A stretch of 64,000 nt of DNA from Eumeta japonica (taxonomy: Eukaryota > Arthropoda > Insecta > Lepidoptera > Psychidae), in assembly GCA_005406025.1 (NCBI GenBank), contig BGZK01000071.1, forward strand, positions 62,001 through 126,000. The letters run 5' to 3'. The notes beneath the pieces are model-generated. The model ran no database searches and was not told the DNA's origin. It saw nothing but the letters and a program-made list of their open reading frames with translations. Made by a program: the position numbers and the translations under genes. Positions 33,765-45,883 of this stretch are shown piece after piece (the first letter of the stretch is position 1; each line of letters starts with the position of its first letter).

Positions 33765-33885
33765 TGAATTTACTCCGGGGAAAGTTGACGTCGCGCGAGT
33801 CGGCGCGCGAAACGCCCCGGCGATAAAACTCTTCATACAAAAGTAACGACTGGGTAATGCCGTCGTAAATTTTATGAAAAGCAAC
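33765..33885. other. Small GC-rich patch
   Basis: About 120 bp with GACGTCGCGCGAGTCGGCGC in AT-rich DNA. No coding identity. Confidence 0.3.
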
Positions 33886-34081
33886 AGATGGAGGCCGAAA
33901 TAAATTCAAGGAAATGAATAACGTCCTCCGGCGACTGCAGTTTTTTTTTTTAATAATATCTAGCTTTGAAGCCGAGCTGTGAGTACGGTCACTGTACAAT
34001 TAAAACTGGACGATTATTTTCCTAAAATTTAGGTAATGACAAGTCTGGGGAAATGTATAGTGACGGTTGTATTGTATAGAT

Positions 34082-34975
34082 CACTAGCTGGCTCGGCAGA
34101 CGTTCTTCTGTCCTTTCTTGTGGGTGGCTTGCCCATATAGTTAATGCCGCATCTTCGTCAGCATGGATATAGAACGAATTTTTTCATCTTCTGTCAATGT
34201 CAATCTCAAGCCCGATCTGGCTTTCGATTCCGATCCCACACTCGTTTTCAACCCCACTCCCGTTCTTAATTTCTATCCCGTTTTCAATTGTAATCCTGTT
34301 CCCGTTCTCGATTCTGTGCCCGTCCCGCTTTCAATTCTGAATCCGCTATCAATCACAGTTCTGATTTCAACGAAGCCGAGGGCAAACAATTACTTCATCT
34401 TTTGTATTTCGATCCCAGTTAGGCTCTCGATTCTGATGCCAACCCAACACTCAATTTTGACCGCGGTCTTGTTTTAATTTCGGACCCGAAATTTATGTTT
34501 GTGTGAATTTTTGGATGAGAAGTCTGCAAAAAATAATAAAAAAATCCCAAAAAAAATTAAAAAGTTACTTGATAACTACTCCAACTATAAGAATATAAAC
34601 TATCCTATCTCTAAAGTTGGACCAAAATACACATAAACGCTAAGTTTCATGAAGATCGGTTGAGTTGTTTTAGAGTTCATCGTGGACTAAGATTAATTGA
34701 TCAAAGATTAATTGAATGAAAATATACAACACACGTGTCAACATAATGGCTGTTATCAAAACAATAGCGGATCGACAGCACAACTATCATTGATAGTGCA
34801 GAAAAAAAAAAATGTTTATTCGATCGCTACCAAACTTCACTAGGTGTCCCACTAGGTCAATATAAAGATTATCTGAAAATTTCATCAAAATCGGTCCAGC
34901 TATTTCGGAGTCTAAAGGGAACATATATACAAACATATATACATACACTCATCGACTTTTATATTATAGATCATT
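34082..34975 (+). mobile_element. Minisatellite-core repeat family, longest copy (copy 3)
   Basis: Opens with CTAGCTGGCTCGGCAGACGT and CAGCATGGATATAGAACGAA. The core (34,185-34,480) is a degenerate tandem of units like CCCGTTCTCGATTCTG. It then has two phrase blocks (AGTTTCATGAAGATCGGTTG; ATTTCATCAAAATCGGTCCA) and ends ACTTTTATATTATAGAT. Other copies: 24.7, 30.2, 35.1 (+) and 43.7, 51.7, 56.7 (-), 63.4 kb (+). The ends resemble a common lepidopteran repeat; class unknown to me. No coding capacity; the apparent proline-rich frames are translations of the tandem core. Confidence 0.65.
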
Positions 34976-35070
34976 AATTTGATAAATTTAAAAAAAAACA
35001 TACAATAAGTTAAAAACTAAGCGGACATTATACATAATAACAGTGTTTGAAATAAATTATTATTGTTAAC

Positions 35071-35490
35071 TAGCTTTCTTTCGTGGTTCCGCCCGCGTGG
35101 ACATAGAACGAATATTTTAATCTTTGTCGAGTATGCTTTCAATCATGACAGCAATCGCCACCCCGTCCTGCGTTCTGATCCCGATTTGCTCTTGACGCCA
35201 GTTTACCTCCTTCTCGACTTCGATCACCGTCCCGCTTTTAATTCTGTACTCGGTCTCGATCTGAATAGATTCCAATTCTAACCTGTTCTCGATCCTGGCT
35301 TCATTCTCAATTTTGATTTGGGTACTGCTCATCTTCGTTCCTCCTATTTCCGGTCACGTTCTTGATTATAATTTTAGTCGCACGTTATATTCCGATCTCT
35401 CCTGGTTACGACTCTCGATTTTGCACCCGATTCTAAATTGAATTCCGTTACCAGTCAGGATTCTGATTTGAAGGACGCCGGGGTAAAAGC
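35071..35490 (+). repeat. Minisatellite-core repeat family, copy 4
   Basis: ACTAGCTTTCTTTCGTGGTT and CGTGGACATAGAACGAAT at the start, then degenerate TTCTGATCCCGATT-type units. It lies only 95 bp after copy 3 in the same orientation. Confidence 0.6.
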
Positions 35491-36334
35491 TATTATTAAA
35501 GTATAATTGAGCTAGCTATATTATTCGGAGACAGTGTAGCTCTTTATGAGTGAAAGAATTTTAGAATCAATTCAGGATCTCGGTACTACAATACAAATAT
35601 GCAGACGAAGTCGGGCACAATCGCTAGTATTTTTTCAAGCCCACAACCTTTACGTAAGAACAAGAAATAAGTTTACAAAGTTTTATAGGTATCAGAGTAC
35701 GGTATGGTAAATACGAATAAACGAACATTGATTTTTTTATATTAGAAGGTACATGTTAACGCTTATTAAACCTTACTGCATGCCCGAGTTACGATGAACC
35801 AAATTAAACAAAAATTTCACTTATCGTTCAAGTTTTTGGCGAACCTCTGAGATGCAAATTTCCTAATCGGTACTGTACTGCTGTACAATTATGCACAAAA
35901 ATTGCGCAATAAATATTATTTTAATTTGCGCACGAACTAAAAACAGTGGTGTAGTTTTGTTGAAAACTAATCCGAGTTTTTTGCATTGCGTTTTGTTATC
36001 GTATCTATCGGTATCGACATCTCTTCCATGTCATTTCTTTAATTATGTAAAAATGTATATTATTTATTTTATAGAAAAGTACACAAGTAAATTAAATTAC
36101 ATGGATAATCGATATGCATGATAGACCGGTATTTGAAAATATTGTAAATTTTTATATATGTACTTGTTTTATTTGAAAGATTATCTATATTCATTGACGA
36201 CAATAAAGTAATCTTGTAACTTATTACTATTATTTGGTATTTTATGTAACGTTTCAGCTCATTAATCTGCAGTCTTACGATGTGGCTTACGAAGTTAATA
36301 ATTTCATAGTCACTTTTTTTATACGATTTTTAAG

Positions 36335-36440
36335 GCAAACGAGCATGTTACCCACCGGGAAGTAGTACGTGGTAACCACCGCCCATGAAGACTCACAGTC
36401 TCAGAGGAGTCATCGATGCGTTGTCGGCCTTCTTCAGTTT
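36335..36440 (+). repeat. Short interspersed repeat (CCACCGCCCATGAAGACTC type), copy 2
   Basis: AAGGCAAACGAGCATGTTAC, GGTAACCACCGCCCATGAAG and GCGTTGTCGGCCTTCT correspond to the repeat at 13,435-13,525, which I know as very common in Lepidoptera. Confidence 0.6.
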
Positions 36441-38064
36441 GTTCTATATTTTAATTGATTGTCCCGAAATTTAGTGAATGTGAAGTGTTTAAAGTGTAAT
36501 TAGTTACACAGTTAGCAATGATTGGGCATTGGGTCATCCCACCGCACAGGCAAACCCTTCTTAATCCATGTTTCAAACTGAAGGACTTGTGGTGATAACT
36601 TGTTTGGAGTGATTGTCCCCGTTATGATGTAGTGTGAGTTGGAGGCTGGCTACGTACGTCGCCACTGACGCGGTCAAGCATAAGAGCAGGACAATGCTTT
36701 CACGTAACTAAAATTGTTAAAATAAAGTGAAAATCTGAGAGGAGTATATTTATTTATATAAAACAAAAATAAGTCATTGATAGTAAATTTGTAATTATTT
36801 AATAATAATTATTTTTCATCATACATTTTTTTTTACATTCATACATACATAGAGACATCGTTTCATTTTGGCGGTAATTTCGTGTTATGGGGTTTTGTAG
36901 GTTTTCATCTTTTCCATGGTCAAGTATCATCCCTAAGCTAGTAGCGGGTGCGTGCCCTTCCCATGTCTGAGATGTGCCATGCATATTGGTCATCTTTGTA
37001 CTTTAGTATGAACCTTCTGATTCTGGCCGATTCTGGCCGTTGGCGGTTCTCGTACCAACCTTCGTCGTCCGGCTATAAAGATGTTTGACTCCGCTAGTGA
37101 ACAAGATTCTGGTATGATCATTTTAAACTAATCATATCTGAGTATTGCGGCTTTTATTCTATTTCCGATTTTGAACTCCGCATAACTATATGGCTGCGAT
37201 TGATCTACGTTTGAAATTGTAACTTTATTTGATAAATAGTGCTGGAGCTATTCAGAAGCTGGAATTATTCCCAATAAAAATTGCGGATAAATAAGATTTA
37301 TCACCGAAAAGACGATGCTTTTGATAGTTTTGGCGTTTTTATTGAAAATGTTTAGAAACAGAATCCTGTAAATATTGTATTAAAAATATTGGTTAATATT
37401 GAAATAAATGTTTACGACCATACGACGTACGGCCATATTCTTTGCTCTTTCGTTTCAGTCACATATTATTTGTCCGGTGGCACTGTGGGGATTTTTCAAT
37501 TTCCCCCCGTGGAAATTTCCTACAAATGACCATGAAACCAACACAAATTTCGTTGGAGGTATAAAGTTTGAAAATTAGAATAAAGATTTTCATACAGAAA
37601 TATTAAACCTCAACGTTCTCGCTTCAGAATTTCACAAAAATATAATGAAAAGAGCTGCATCATAAAGGAAGGTAAAGCAGGAAGGAAGCAGTGCGTCTCA
37701 GGAACGAGTAATTGCGGAAAACTGCTTGCTAGAGCTACAAAAAGACCGAGGAATTGCCTCTGTGATGGATTTTCCTTTTTTTTTCTGCTCGCCGTAAAAG
37801 CGGGAAAGTGGGTTTCGTTTAACATTTTGCTTATATAAATGAAATGTCTGAATTATATTCGGGAGAACGGAAAAAAAGTAATGTTACGCTGATGCGAGTT
37901 AACCGTATTTGTTAATATAGGTATATTTATAAGGAAGAGCGATTCTTTTAAGCTGTTGTTTGATGTAGAAAATTTTTTCATGTTTGGTACAGTGTTTGTA
38001 ATAGGATATTTTTTGTACCCTCATAAAGAGATATATTATATCATCGAAACTCTAGATAACGACA

Positions 38065-38112
38065 ATATTTAGTGTAATTTTCTTATAAATATTTAGTGTA
38101 ATTTTCTTATAA
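38065..38112 (+). repeat. Perfect 24-bp tandem duplication
   Basis: The unit beginning ATATTTAGTGTAATTTTC occurs twice head to tail (38,065-38,088 and 38,089-38,112) without a mismatch. Confidence 0.9.
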
Positions 38113-40114
38113 ACGGACAGCATTAGGTTGTTAAAATTACGAAAAATGTCACAACGGTTTCTGTGATTTCAAGAATTTACTTACAACCTATATGAGAAAA
38201 GTTGCGACCAGAGGTATTGGATGTGATTTATGTTTACATGGTGGTAAATATTTTCACTGATGGAGTTTTGTAAATCTCTCAGGATCACCAATGGTTTTCT
38301 CTTGTAATTTGTGGGAATATAGATTGGCAAAAGTTAGAGTTACGCGGTCGAAGATAAGATACTGAGATAAATATTTTATTTTCAAATGATTGAAAAAGAG
38401 AGAATAAAAATACACATGTATTTAGCTAATGCTTTAGATTTTGGTCATGCATAAATAATTTAATTTTTTTTAATTCGGTCGTGATTTTTTATATGATCCA
38501 ATTATCTCGTAAAGTATGCTACTAATATAAAAAAATGGTATATTTTATTATTTTTTCACAAACTGGCTTTAATTCCACATGTAATTCTAGTAATTCGTCG
38601 ATAAAATTCTGTAAATCTATTTCAATCCACCTCCGCTTGCATCATGATCCGAAATAATTAAGAAGCTATTCGTAACTGATGAATAAATACATTTCTGATT
38701 TCTGAATTTCTCGCAAACAGCTTTTACTTTTTAAAAGTTGTCTTCATATTTCGTTCTTGTTTATTCTTCTCATTATTCAATAAAATGTCTAAATGTTCTT
38801 TTACGTTTCTTGTATATGATTTTGCTATAAATTAATTATTAATGAATGTTATTAAAAATCTATTTTTATATAATCCACTTTATTCCTATTCGATATAATT
38901 GAGTTGAAAATGTTGAAGTATTCCATTGACTGTAATAGATTGGAACTGCTAACGGCCGTTGTCACCAATGCGATGACAAAGTGCGGGTCGACGGCTCGAC
39001 GTGCTCCCCGAGGCACGAAGGGAGTGGTGAAAATTCATCAGGATTGGTCAAGATAGGACTCTGGTACTTATGGTTCGAGTTGACGCTTTGGACACTGCTA
39101 ACGGCTGTGGACCCTTCGGTCATCCCTCGCTACTATGGACGTGTGACGTGACTTGTATAAATTTCGTGACTGTATTTTAAACAGTTTTAGAAATCAAAAT
39201 TGAAATGTGCCATGGGATCGCAAAATAGAGTTGTCGTTATGAAATTGCGGATCAGGGTCTGTGAAGTAGATGATCTAGTGGGTGGGAGGATTTTTTCTAT
39301 ACTTACGTGATCGAAACCATGAACAAGAAGTGTACAAATATTAAACTTCTCTGTTTTTTCAAAACAAGAATAAATGTAAATAAAATATTATAAGTTTAAA
39401 GAACTTACAGATATAACCACAGCATCTTCCATTCAAACAACGATTGAAGTTCTACGTTTTAAGCTGGAGAAATATTTCATATCATGCTTATACATACTTC
39501 TCTTTTTTAATAATTTTTTTTTAGCTAGTGTCTTGAAGAATATTCTGATGTTATTGTGTAGTTCTATGGAGATAATTTTTGTATGTCTTAATTCTAAAAT
39601 CAACTAAGAAACGAATTTAACAATTGTCAATTAATTCGATACTTTTGTAAAAAATTTTTTTTAGTATTAATAATTTAGAATTTTTAGTATTAATTTAGTA
39701 TTATTAATTTAGTATATTTAATATAATACAAGTAACCAATCCTTGGCTACTTGTATTGGTAACATTTTTTGTAAGTAGTTCGATATGATACCATTGAAAA
39801 AGATACGACCAGCATGTATGAAAGCCCAAGAAATGTTATAATAAAAAAAAATTTTATACAAATATTTAAATCTGACGTAAGTAACGAAATTTTGGGAATG
39901 GGAATACCGGGCAATTGAAAGAGTAGATATAAATCTGTTTTATTTGTATAAAGGCAGAGCTCGTACTTTGGATAACACATCTTCAATTAAATTATTTATA
40001 AATTAAATCGTATTTCAAGATATGCAAGAAAGTTTGCATCGAAACTGAAGCTTTGTATAAGAAACAAAATTAAGTCTTGTAATAATATAAGTAAAGGCTT
40101 TTTGTTATTATATA

Positions 40115-40366
40115 ATGCAACCGACTAAGCTAAGCCGCCGAAGGTTGCGTGCACTTTTTACGAAGATAGTAGGACCTGACCTTCATTTCTTTAAATTGGT
40201 GTCGCCTGTGTTTTTTTTAATGTACACATTAAACATCAAAATCGCTGTTCTAATGTTCCAAGCGTCGACGGTTGGTGCTTTTAATCGACTTCATTTCATG
40301 GCCAACTATAAACATTTTTGTAACAAAACACCAAGAGGAATATTGAACCCAGATAACAGAATTTAA
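40115..40366 (+). CDS. Unrecognised 83-codon open frame
   Basis: Starts MQPTKLSRRRLRALFTKIVG, with a hydrophobic middle (SPVFFLMYTLNIKIAVLMF) that could span a membrane. No homology recognised; chance is quite possible. Confidence 0.1.
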   Translation: MQPTKLSRRRLRALFTKIVGPDLHFFKLVSPVFFLMYTLNIKIAVLMFQASTVGAFNRLHFMANYKHFCNKTPRGILNPDNRI

Positions 40367-41264
40367 GTTGTATATTGAAGACTAGCTTTTGAAGAAAGTT
40401 CATATCGTTGACTATACAGATGTCGTGAATGTACGACAAATGTCAAGAGGAAAGAAAAAGAAAACACGCTAAAGGACTTTCTTTCAGCAAGGACGAGGTC
40501 GAGTGGTACAATGTGCACCCAGTTTAATGCTATGAAGTTTTTTTAATTAGTTATTAGAGTCGTTATGCTTACTGGACACTGGTGATATATATGCATTAAA
40601 GATTAATATTAGTCTTAAGGTGACGCAACGATAGCTTATTAATACAACGTTGCGTAGCGCTCCGTAACCCGCGCACACCGCGATACTGCATACTAAGAAA
40701 CTATATATATACTGCATGCTTTGCTTATTTTTGAAAGTCGTAAGCGACAAAATAGTTTTATGCTTTTAAAATAAAAACTAATTTTGATTAATAAAAATCC
40801 AACTGAAATTTTTAAGCGTTTGTATGGACTAATTAACCGAGAAAATGTGGCGGCTTAAATAGATCTAATTTGCATGTAAAATATAAATCTCTGTTTTAAA
40901 AGCTATCTTTGATATCTTTTTCTCTGTTATAAAAGTTAATAAGTATTGTAACTGCAACTGACGAATTAAAGTGAATAACATGAAGAACCGGGTCACCAAA
41001 GATTACTTTCAAATGTTTCGTATTTTCTAAGAAAAATGAAGGTCCCTACCAACAAAATTTTCAATCCAATAATTTTAGAGTCCTCATTTTAAGGTTATAT
41101 TCGCCCTTTCTGCAAATCTTACTTCATATTTAATTATTATTAATAATAGATTTTAATAATAAAAACGCTGAACGCTGAATTCAACAGAATTAAGTTATAA
41201 TAAACTTTTTGTGCCATTGAAGATTTCAATCTGCGATGCTACGTCGATACCGGGAACTGAGATA

Positions 41265-41375
41265 AAATGGGTCATGAACAAGTGGAGTGTTCATGACCCG
41301 TTCGGTACGGCCTCCCGCCCCGCGCCTGACCCACTTGTTGCCGCCTTCCCCGCCCCCCGCCCCGTCAAGGCTTTA
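41265..41375. repeat. GC patch with perfect 11-bp hairpin
   Basis: GGGTCATGAAC (41,269-41,279), 9-nt loop, GTTCATGACCC (41,289-41,299). Within the loop AACAAGTGG also pairs with CCACTTGTT at 41,331-41,339. Followed by a C-rich tract. Confidence 0.7.
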
Positions 41376-41927
41376 CCTCGTATTTACAAGTGTAATATCA
41401 TTCTGGGAGCAGGTGAGTTTATAGATTAATTAAGTTACTTACTCAAACATAATTATTGCAGTATTTATGGTTTGAACAGTAAACATACCTGAATAATATG
41501 GAATGCGAAGATATCAACGTAAGGGAAATGGTGATATTTTAAAGCTTGTTTGCCGTATTATAAACCTTAGGAAGAATTCTGTTTATGAACGAACATTCGA
41601 AAAAAATAGACGGCAAATGAAATTATAATGGATTAACCATTAAAATAAAATTACACTTTTGTCTCTTTTCACGGCAGACGCTGCGGGTTGCTTCATTATC
41701 TTGGGGGGCAATGGGTAGCCCGGCGCCAGGGCGGGCGCGGGGTGCCGCGTCGTGTCTCAACAAAGGAATGCAATTATCATGTTTCACGACTACTCAAATG
41801 CCATGTGAGAATTACTCAATTTATTCTGTTTTATTGTTTCGAGCGCAGATACCTTTGCTACTAGGTTTATCAGTCCGCCATGAAAACTGGAAAATCTCGT
41901 TTTCGCTGTAGTTTTATTATAATATAT

Positions 41928-43130
41928 AGGGTCGGGAAAAAGTTTTTTAATATTTATAAGTAAAGACTAGCATTAAAGTCTCTTTGGTTGTGCTGTTTGT
42001 ATCTGGCTAGTTTTGATGCCATTAAATAGATGACGTTTCAAAAAAAGTGTAAAAGTAAAAACGGTGTTTCACCATTTTTCAATTGTTTTTCTGCCTACCA
42101 AAGTGAGCAAATGTAACGTAGAAATTCGATACATTTTGAAGATTTATTATATAAAAGGAAAAAAATATGACACACGTCACGAAAAAAATTTGTGATGTTT
42201 ATGGACATAATGTAGTGTCGGCAAGAGAAATACAAAACTGGTTCAAGTGTTTTCAGTCCGGCAATTTTGATGTCAAAGATGAACTTCGCTCTGGTCGACC
42301 TGTTACGGATAAAGTCGATATCATTTTGAAAAAAGTAGAATAATAACGGTGTATTAGTTCTTACGACATATTTGAAGAGCAGGGTATTGGAATGGTTTAA
42401 AATTGAAAAGGATGGAAGCGCCAAAAACAGTTTTCGCACCATTTGAAAACAAACTGGATATACAAAAAAGTTTGATACTTGGGTCCCACACGAGCTCCCT
42501 GAAAGAAATCTAATAAATCTTGTACTCGTTTACGATTCTCTATTGAAACTAAACCGTTTTTTAATGAGATTGATCACTGGCGATGAAAAATGGATTACCT
42601 ACGACAGGAACGTGCGAAAAAGATCATGGTCAAAAGGCAAACAAGCTTCACAGACTATAGCAAAACCCGGATTAATTCGCAATAAGTTGATGCTATGTGT
42701 ATGGTGGGATTGGAAGAGCATTATTGTTTATGAGTTTTTACCGCCGGGCAAAACTGTCGATTTGGATCTCTACTGCCAGCAGCTGATGAGATCGAGTAAG
42801 AGGTAGAGAAAAAAAACTCCCGGAATCGATCAGCAGAAAGAGTGTGGTTTTTCACCATGATAACGTCAGACCACATACATTTCTAGTCACTCAGCAAATA
42901 TTGAGAGAGTTTGTTTGGGAAGTGTCAATGTATCCACCATATCCTTTTGAACCTTCAGATTCTCCCCTGTTTTGGTCTATTTAGAATTCTTTAGATAGTA
43001 TTAAGTTAACATCAAGAGGAGTGTCAAAACAATTTGTTGCAATTTTTGATGAGGTTTCCAAAATTTCTACGGCAATGTCACTACCTAGAGTATGGCAAAC
43101 AGGGTGTTGAAGAAGTATATGCTAAGCTTT
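41928..43130 (+). pseudogene. Mariner transposase, lineage A, broken
   Basis: Mariner-family DDD transposase in pieces on the plus strand. N-terminal helix-turn-helix part near 42,110-42,320 (EIRYILK, SGNFDVKDELRSGRP) precedes an open frame 42,543-42,806 with LITGDEKWITYD, in which the first catalytic Asp is codon 42,582. FHHDNVRPH follows (second Asp at 42,859), then SD at 42,958 (third). The distance between the last two is two codons short of DD34D because the usual PPYSPDLAPSD is shortened. SLPRVWQ-like sequence closes the protein. Stops and shifts make it dead. The sequence TAGGGTCGGGAAAAAG at 41,928 is the likely left terminal repeat; no matching right end was found. Confidence 0.8.
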
Positions 43131-43194
43131 GTTCGCCTTCGAGCTTCTTTGGGCGTGGAAACATCATGCAAGACGAATATTTATAATTAGTTCG

Positions 43195-43735
43195 CAGAAT
43201 TTAAGCACAGTGTGTCAATGTCAGTGACGAATTTAGTGATGGTCGCCCGTCCGCCGCTGTGAACAACAAAAACATCGATGCTGAGCGCCGTATGATCGAA
43301 ACAGAGAGACATAAGAAAAGACGTGACCTCTTAAATCTCATGAGATTTGGGCATCCATACGTATTAATTAAATAAAATCAATCCTACACAAATATTTGGA
43401 CATGAAAAAGCTGTGCTTGCCATACGATTTCACTGACGCTCATTTTTCATAAGATTGCTTCTTTTTTTAATAAAACTGGACAAGTGGATACTGTTGCTTT
43501 GGAGAATTATCGTACTGTAAATAGTGATTGGGACACAACCATTTGTTTGCCGAAAATCATTGACAAACTCCGTAAAAATAACCGTAAACGTCGTATCATC
43601 TTGCATTATTACAATGCCAGTTCTCACACGGCCAAACAGACAAATATTTTATTAAGAACAAAAACGTAGATATTATGAGCAATCCTGCATACAGTCCTGA
43701 CCTGGCACCTTGTGATTTTTATGTTCATAAAAATT
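43195..43735 (+). pseudogene. Mariner transposase, lineage B, internally deleted
   Basis: A second mariner, different from its neighbour. N-terminal part SDGRPSAAVNNKNIDAERR is followed after about 60 residues directly by SFFNKTGQVDTVALEN, then ICLPKIIDKLRKNNR, LHYYNASSHTAKQTN and NPAYSPDLAPCDF. The segment that should carry the first catalytic Asp (GDE motif) is missing. The second Asp is replaced by Tyr (HYYNA instead of HHDNA), while the third is intact. Starts within about 65 bp of the end of lineage A, same strand. Confidence 0.8.
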
Positions 43736-43739
43736 AACC

Positions 43740-43998
43740 GAACCGAACTGAACCGGGACCGAAACGGAGAACGGAAATCGGGTCAAAATTGGATGTGGGG
43801 TCGCGATTACAAATAAATGTGTGACTGCCTGCAGAATCGAAAGCGATACGGGTATTCAGTTACTAATCAATCGACACAAAAGATTAAGGAATTCATCGTA
43901 TGTCCACGCTGGCGCAGATACGGGCATTAGTTCCACGGGCAAGAACAAACAAAAATTGGCAGAACAATGTCTGCCGGGCCAGTTGGTATATATTAAAA
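43740..43998 (-). repeat. Minisatellite-core repeat family, copy 5
   Basis: On the plus strand GAACTGAACCGGGACCGAAA, then AATGTGTGACTGCCTGCAGA, and the end CAATGTCTGCCGGGCCAG. Nearly the same ~250 bp occur at 51.7-52.05 kb. It abuts the 3' side of mariner lineage B. Confidence 0.65.
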
Positions 43999-44103
43999 CG
44001 TAGCTTACAGAAGTTTCTAGTTTCAGGTACACCTGTTTGTCCTAACAGGTCTTAATCGCTCCACTGTTGAGGCACATCCTCCCACAATCTTTTTATTTCA
44101 GAT

Positions 44104-44335
44104 CGAGGGGCTTACACCTCAAGCCCTCCGCGGTGGCCTGTGCTGGTCGGCGACCGCTGACGACCATCGACATCAGTGCGATCCAACGTCCGGGACTTAA
44201 TGAGCTTAACGTGTTCTTCTAAACACAGAGTGTGTGGTGTAATTTGTCTAAACTTATTGGTCAGTTCGCTCGTGATCAGAATCGAATCCACTCTCTCTCG
44301 TTTTAAAGACAACATACTTAATCACTGAGCCCCCA
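44104..44335 (-). repeat. tRNA-derived SINE, copy 2
   Basis: Minus-strand head GGGGGCTCAGTGATTAAGTA (A-box-like) and GTGGATTCGATTCTGATC (B-box-like), tail with CGCGGAGGGCTTGAGG. Related to the copies at 29.0 kb and 2.49 kb. Confidence 0.7.
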
Positions 44336-44559
44336 CTGCTCGTGTTTGTTTTAAAGAGACCGTTATTTTTTTTTAAATTAATTCAATGTATACATTGTAC
44401 GTTGTTCATTTCCATGTCGAAATATGAGACATTTTGAATCTCTAAGCAAACAGATTTAGTTCGTCGTGTTATATTTCTTTTCCAATAAATGCGACGCTCC
44501 AGTTAGCAGACTGATCGTATCGTATTCAATGTTATTTGAAGTAAAGGAGTGAACCCCTC

Positions 44560-44780
44560 ATAACGGGTCGTCTCGTATAATTTTCCGCTGTTCTCCTCTC
44601 GAAACGAATGGGGGCTCGATGGCCGGGAGGCGGGCGACGTAACGTCGCAAGCGACGTCCGGCTTTCGGCCGGCGTGGCACCGGCCGGCCGTAAAGTAAAT
44701 CTACATCGACCGCACGCTCGGCCGCCGGCGTCGGCTCGGCGCAAATCTCGAGTAAGCCGATCTCCTCGAGTGGGTACGTA
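44560..44780. promoter_or_regulatory. GC-rich island
   Basis: CpG-dense block with small inverted repeats (ACGTCGC-AA-GCGACGT at 44,642-44,657; CGGCCGGC-type nearby). Open frames on the minus strand are long because of composition; no family recognised. Candidate regulatory element or non-coding first exon. Confidence 0.25.
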
Positions 44781-44905
44781 CCTTCGATTGCCGTGCGCAC
44801 GCATAAAAAATACAGACAGATATCCTTGCGTTCCGTTTCCATAAGTAAACTGCTTTGCTTGTGAATTTCTGGGTACCTAGATTTGGCTGTGTAAATATTT
44901 TCTCT

Positions 44906-44990
44906 TTGAGAGACGGTGGCTCAGTGGTCAAAAGGTTCGACTTCGGATCAGTAGAAACGGAGTTACGTTCTAAGCATCGGCGAATTGAAT
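44906..44990 (+). repeat. tRNA-derived SINE head, plus strand
   Basis: GAGACGGTGGCTCAGTGGTC is an A-box-like start; GGTTCGACTTCGGATCAG and a later GAGTTACGTTCTAAGC follow. B box is weak. Confidence 0.45.
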
Positions 44991-45046
44991 AATGAGTTTT
45001 CAACTTAAGTGAAATTTAACCACTCACTTTGTGCTGCGTTGTCTCA

Positions 45047-45117
45047 ATGCATTTGGTGATGAAGGTAATGACCTTCATCACCAAATGCATCACCAAGGGC
45101 TGATAATGATCAGCCCT
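45047..45117. repeat. Two adjacent perfect hairpins with the same AATG loop
   Basis: Hairpin 1: 20-bp arms (45,047-45,066 and 45,071-45,090), loop AATG. Hairpin 2: 9-bp arms (45,096-45,104 and 45,109-45,117), loop AATG. Both stems are perfect. Confidence 0.9.
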
Positions 45118-45642
45118 CGACCTACACTTGTCCAACCTGGAGAGCTGAAAATCCAATCCTTCAATCAGAATAAAAAAAATTGATTTCGTGAAAGTGTACG
45201 GCTCAAAAGTGAGATAATTGAAAAACCTGATACCACAAATATATTTTCATTAATACTATTCGATTCCCTTACATTATATAAAATATTTTGGTGATGTAAC
45301 ATTTTTTTTAACTATGTTATACAATGCGTGAGGAACTCTTGAATATCTCTAAGATTTCTCAAACATTTTCTCTTTTAGTAAGTACTTTTGCCAGCCAGTG
45401 CTTTGAGGGTAGTAGTTCCAAAACCGTATGGGCGTTCGACCAGTCCGAATTTTTCACAGTCCAGTTATTCTGGTATCTTTCTGGAAAATATTTAATTTTA
45501 TACGACATTTTCGTTCCAGTATCATGCGTGTCAACCAAGAATAATTTCTAAAACAAAAATTGTGCATGAATCTCTTCATGTTTTTGAAGTGAAACTTCTT
45601 TATCGGCGTATGGGAGAAATTTTATAGCAATGTAACGTTTTT

Positions 45643-45719
45643 CTGTTACGCGCCATCTTTATCTGTTACGCGCCATCTTTATTTCTGGGTAACATTTTTC
45701 CGTTACGCGCCATATTTAT
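45643..45719 (+). repeat. Three copies of a 20-bp unit
   Basis: CTGTTACGCGCCATCTTTAT at 45,643-45,662 and 45,663-45,682 (identical), and a close version at 45,700-45,719. Confidence 0.85.
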
Positions 45720-45883
45720 TCAATGTTATTAATGTCATCGTGGCATAAACATAATTGTTACTAAGGCCACCTGTCACATATATACTTTCTGCCAACACCC
45801 TAGATCTATTTACAGTTTGTATATATTACATTTTCCTATTATCTAAGTTGAAACCTTTTCAACCGACATACATGAACTATATC

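Noticed and set aside
34163..34477. Proline-rich protein with PVPVLDS-type repeats (also 51,661-51,897 and 35,063-35,281)
   Set aside because: The same pattern appears in several repeat copies; it is the translation of the degenerate tandem core of that family.
44318..44335. Functional tRNA gene
   Set aside because: Only A- and B-box-like sequences in a degenerate SINE head; no cloverleaf could be drawn.
44532..44842. Minus-strand frames of 90-94 codons
   Set aside because: Two frames open over the same GC-rich island, which argues for composition and not coding.
45643..45719. CRISPR-like array
   Set aside because: Two of the three 20-bp units are directly adjacent with no spacer; eukaryotic context.
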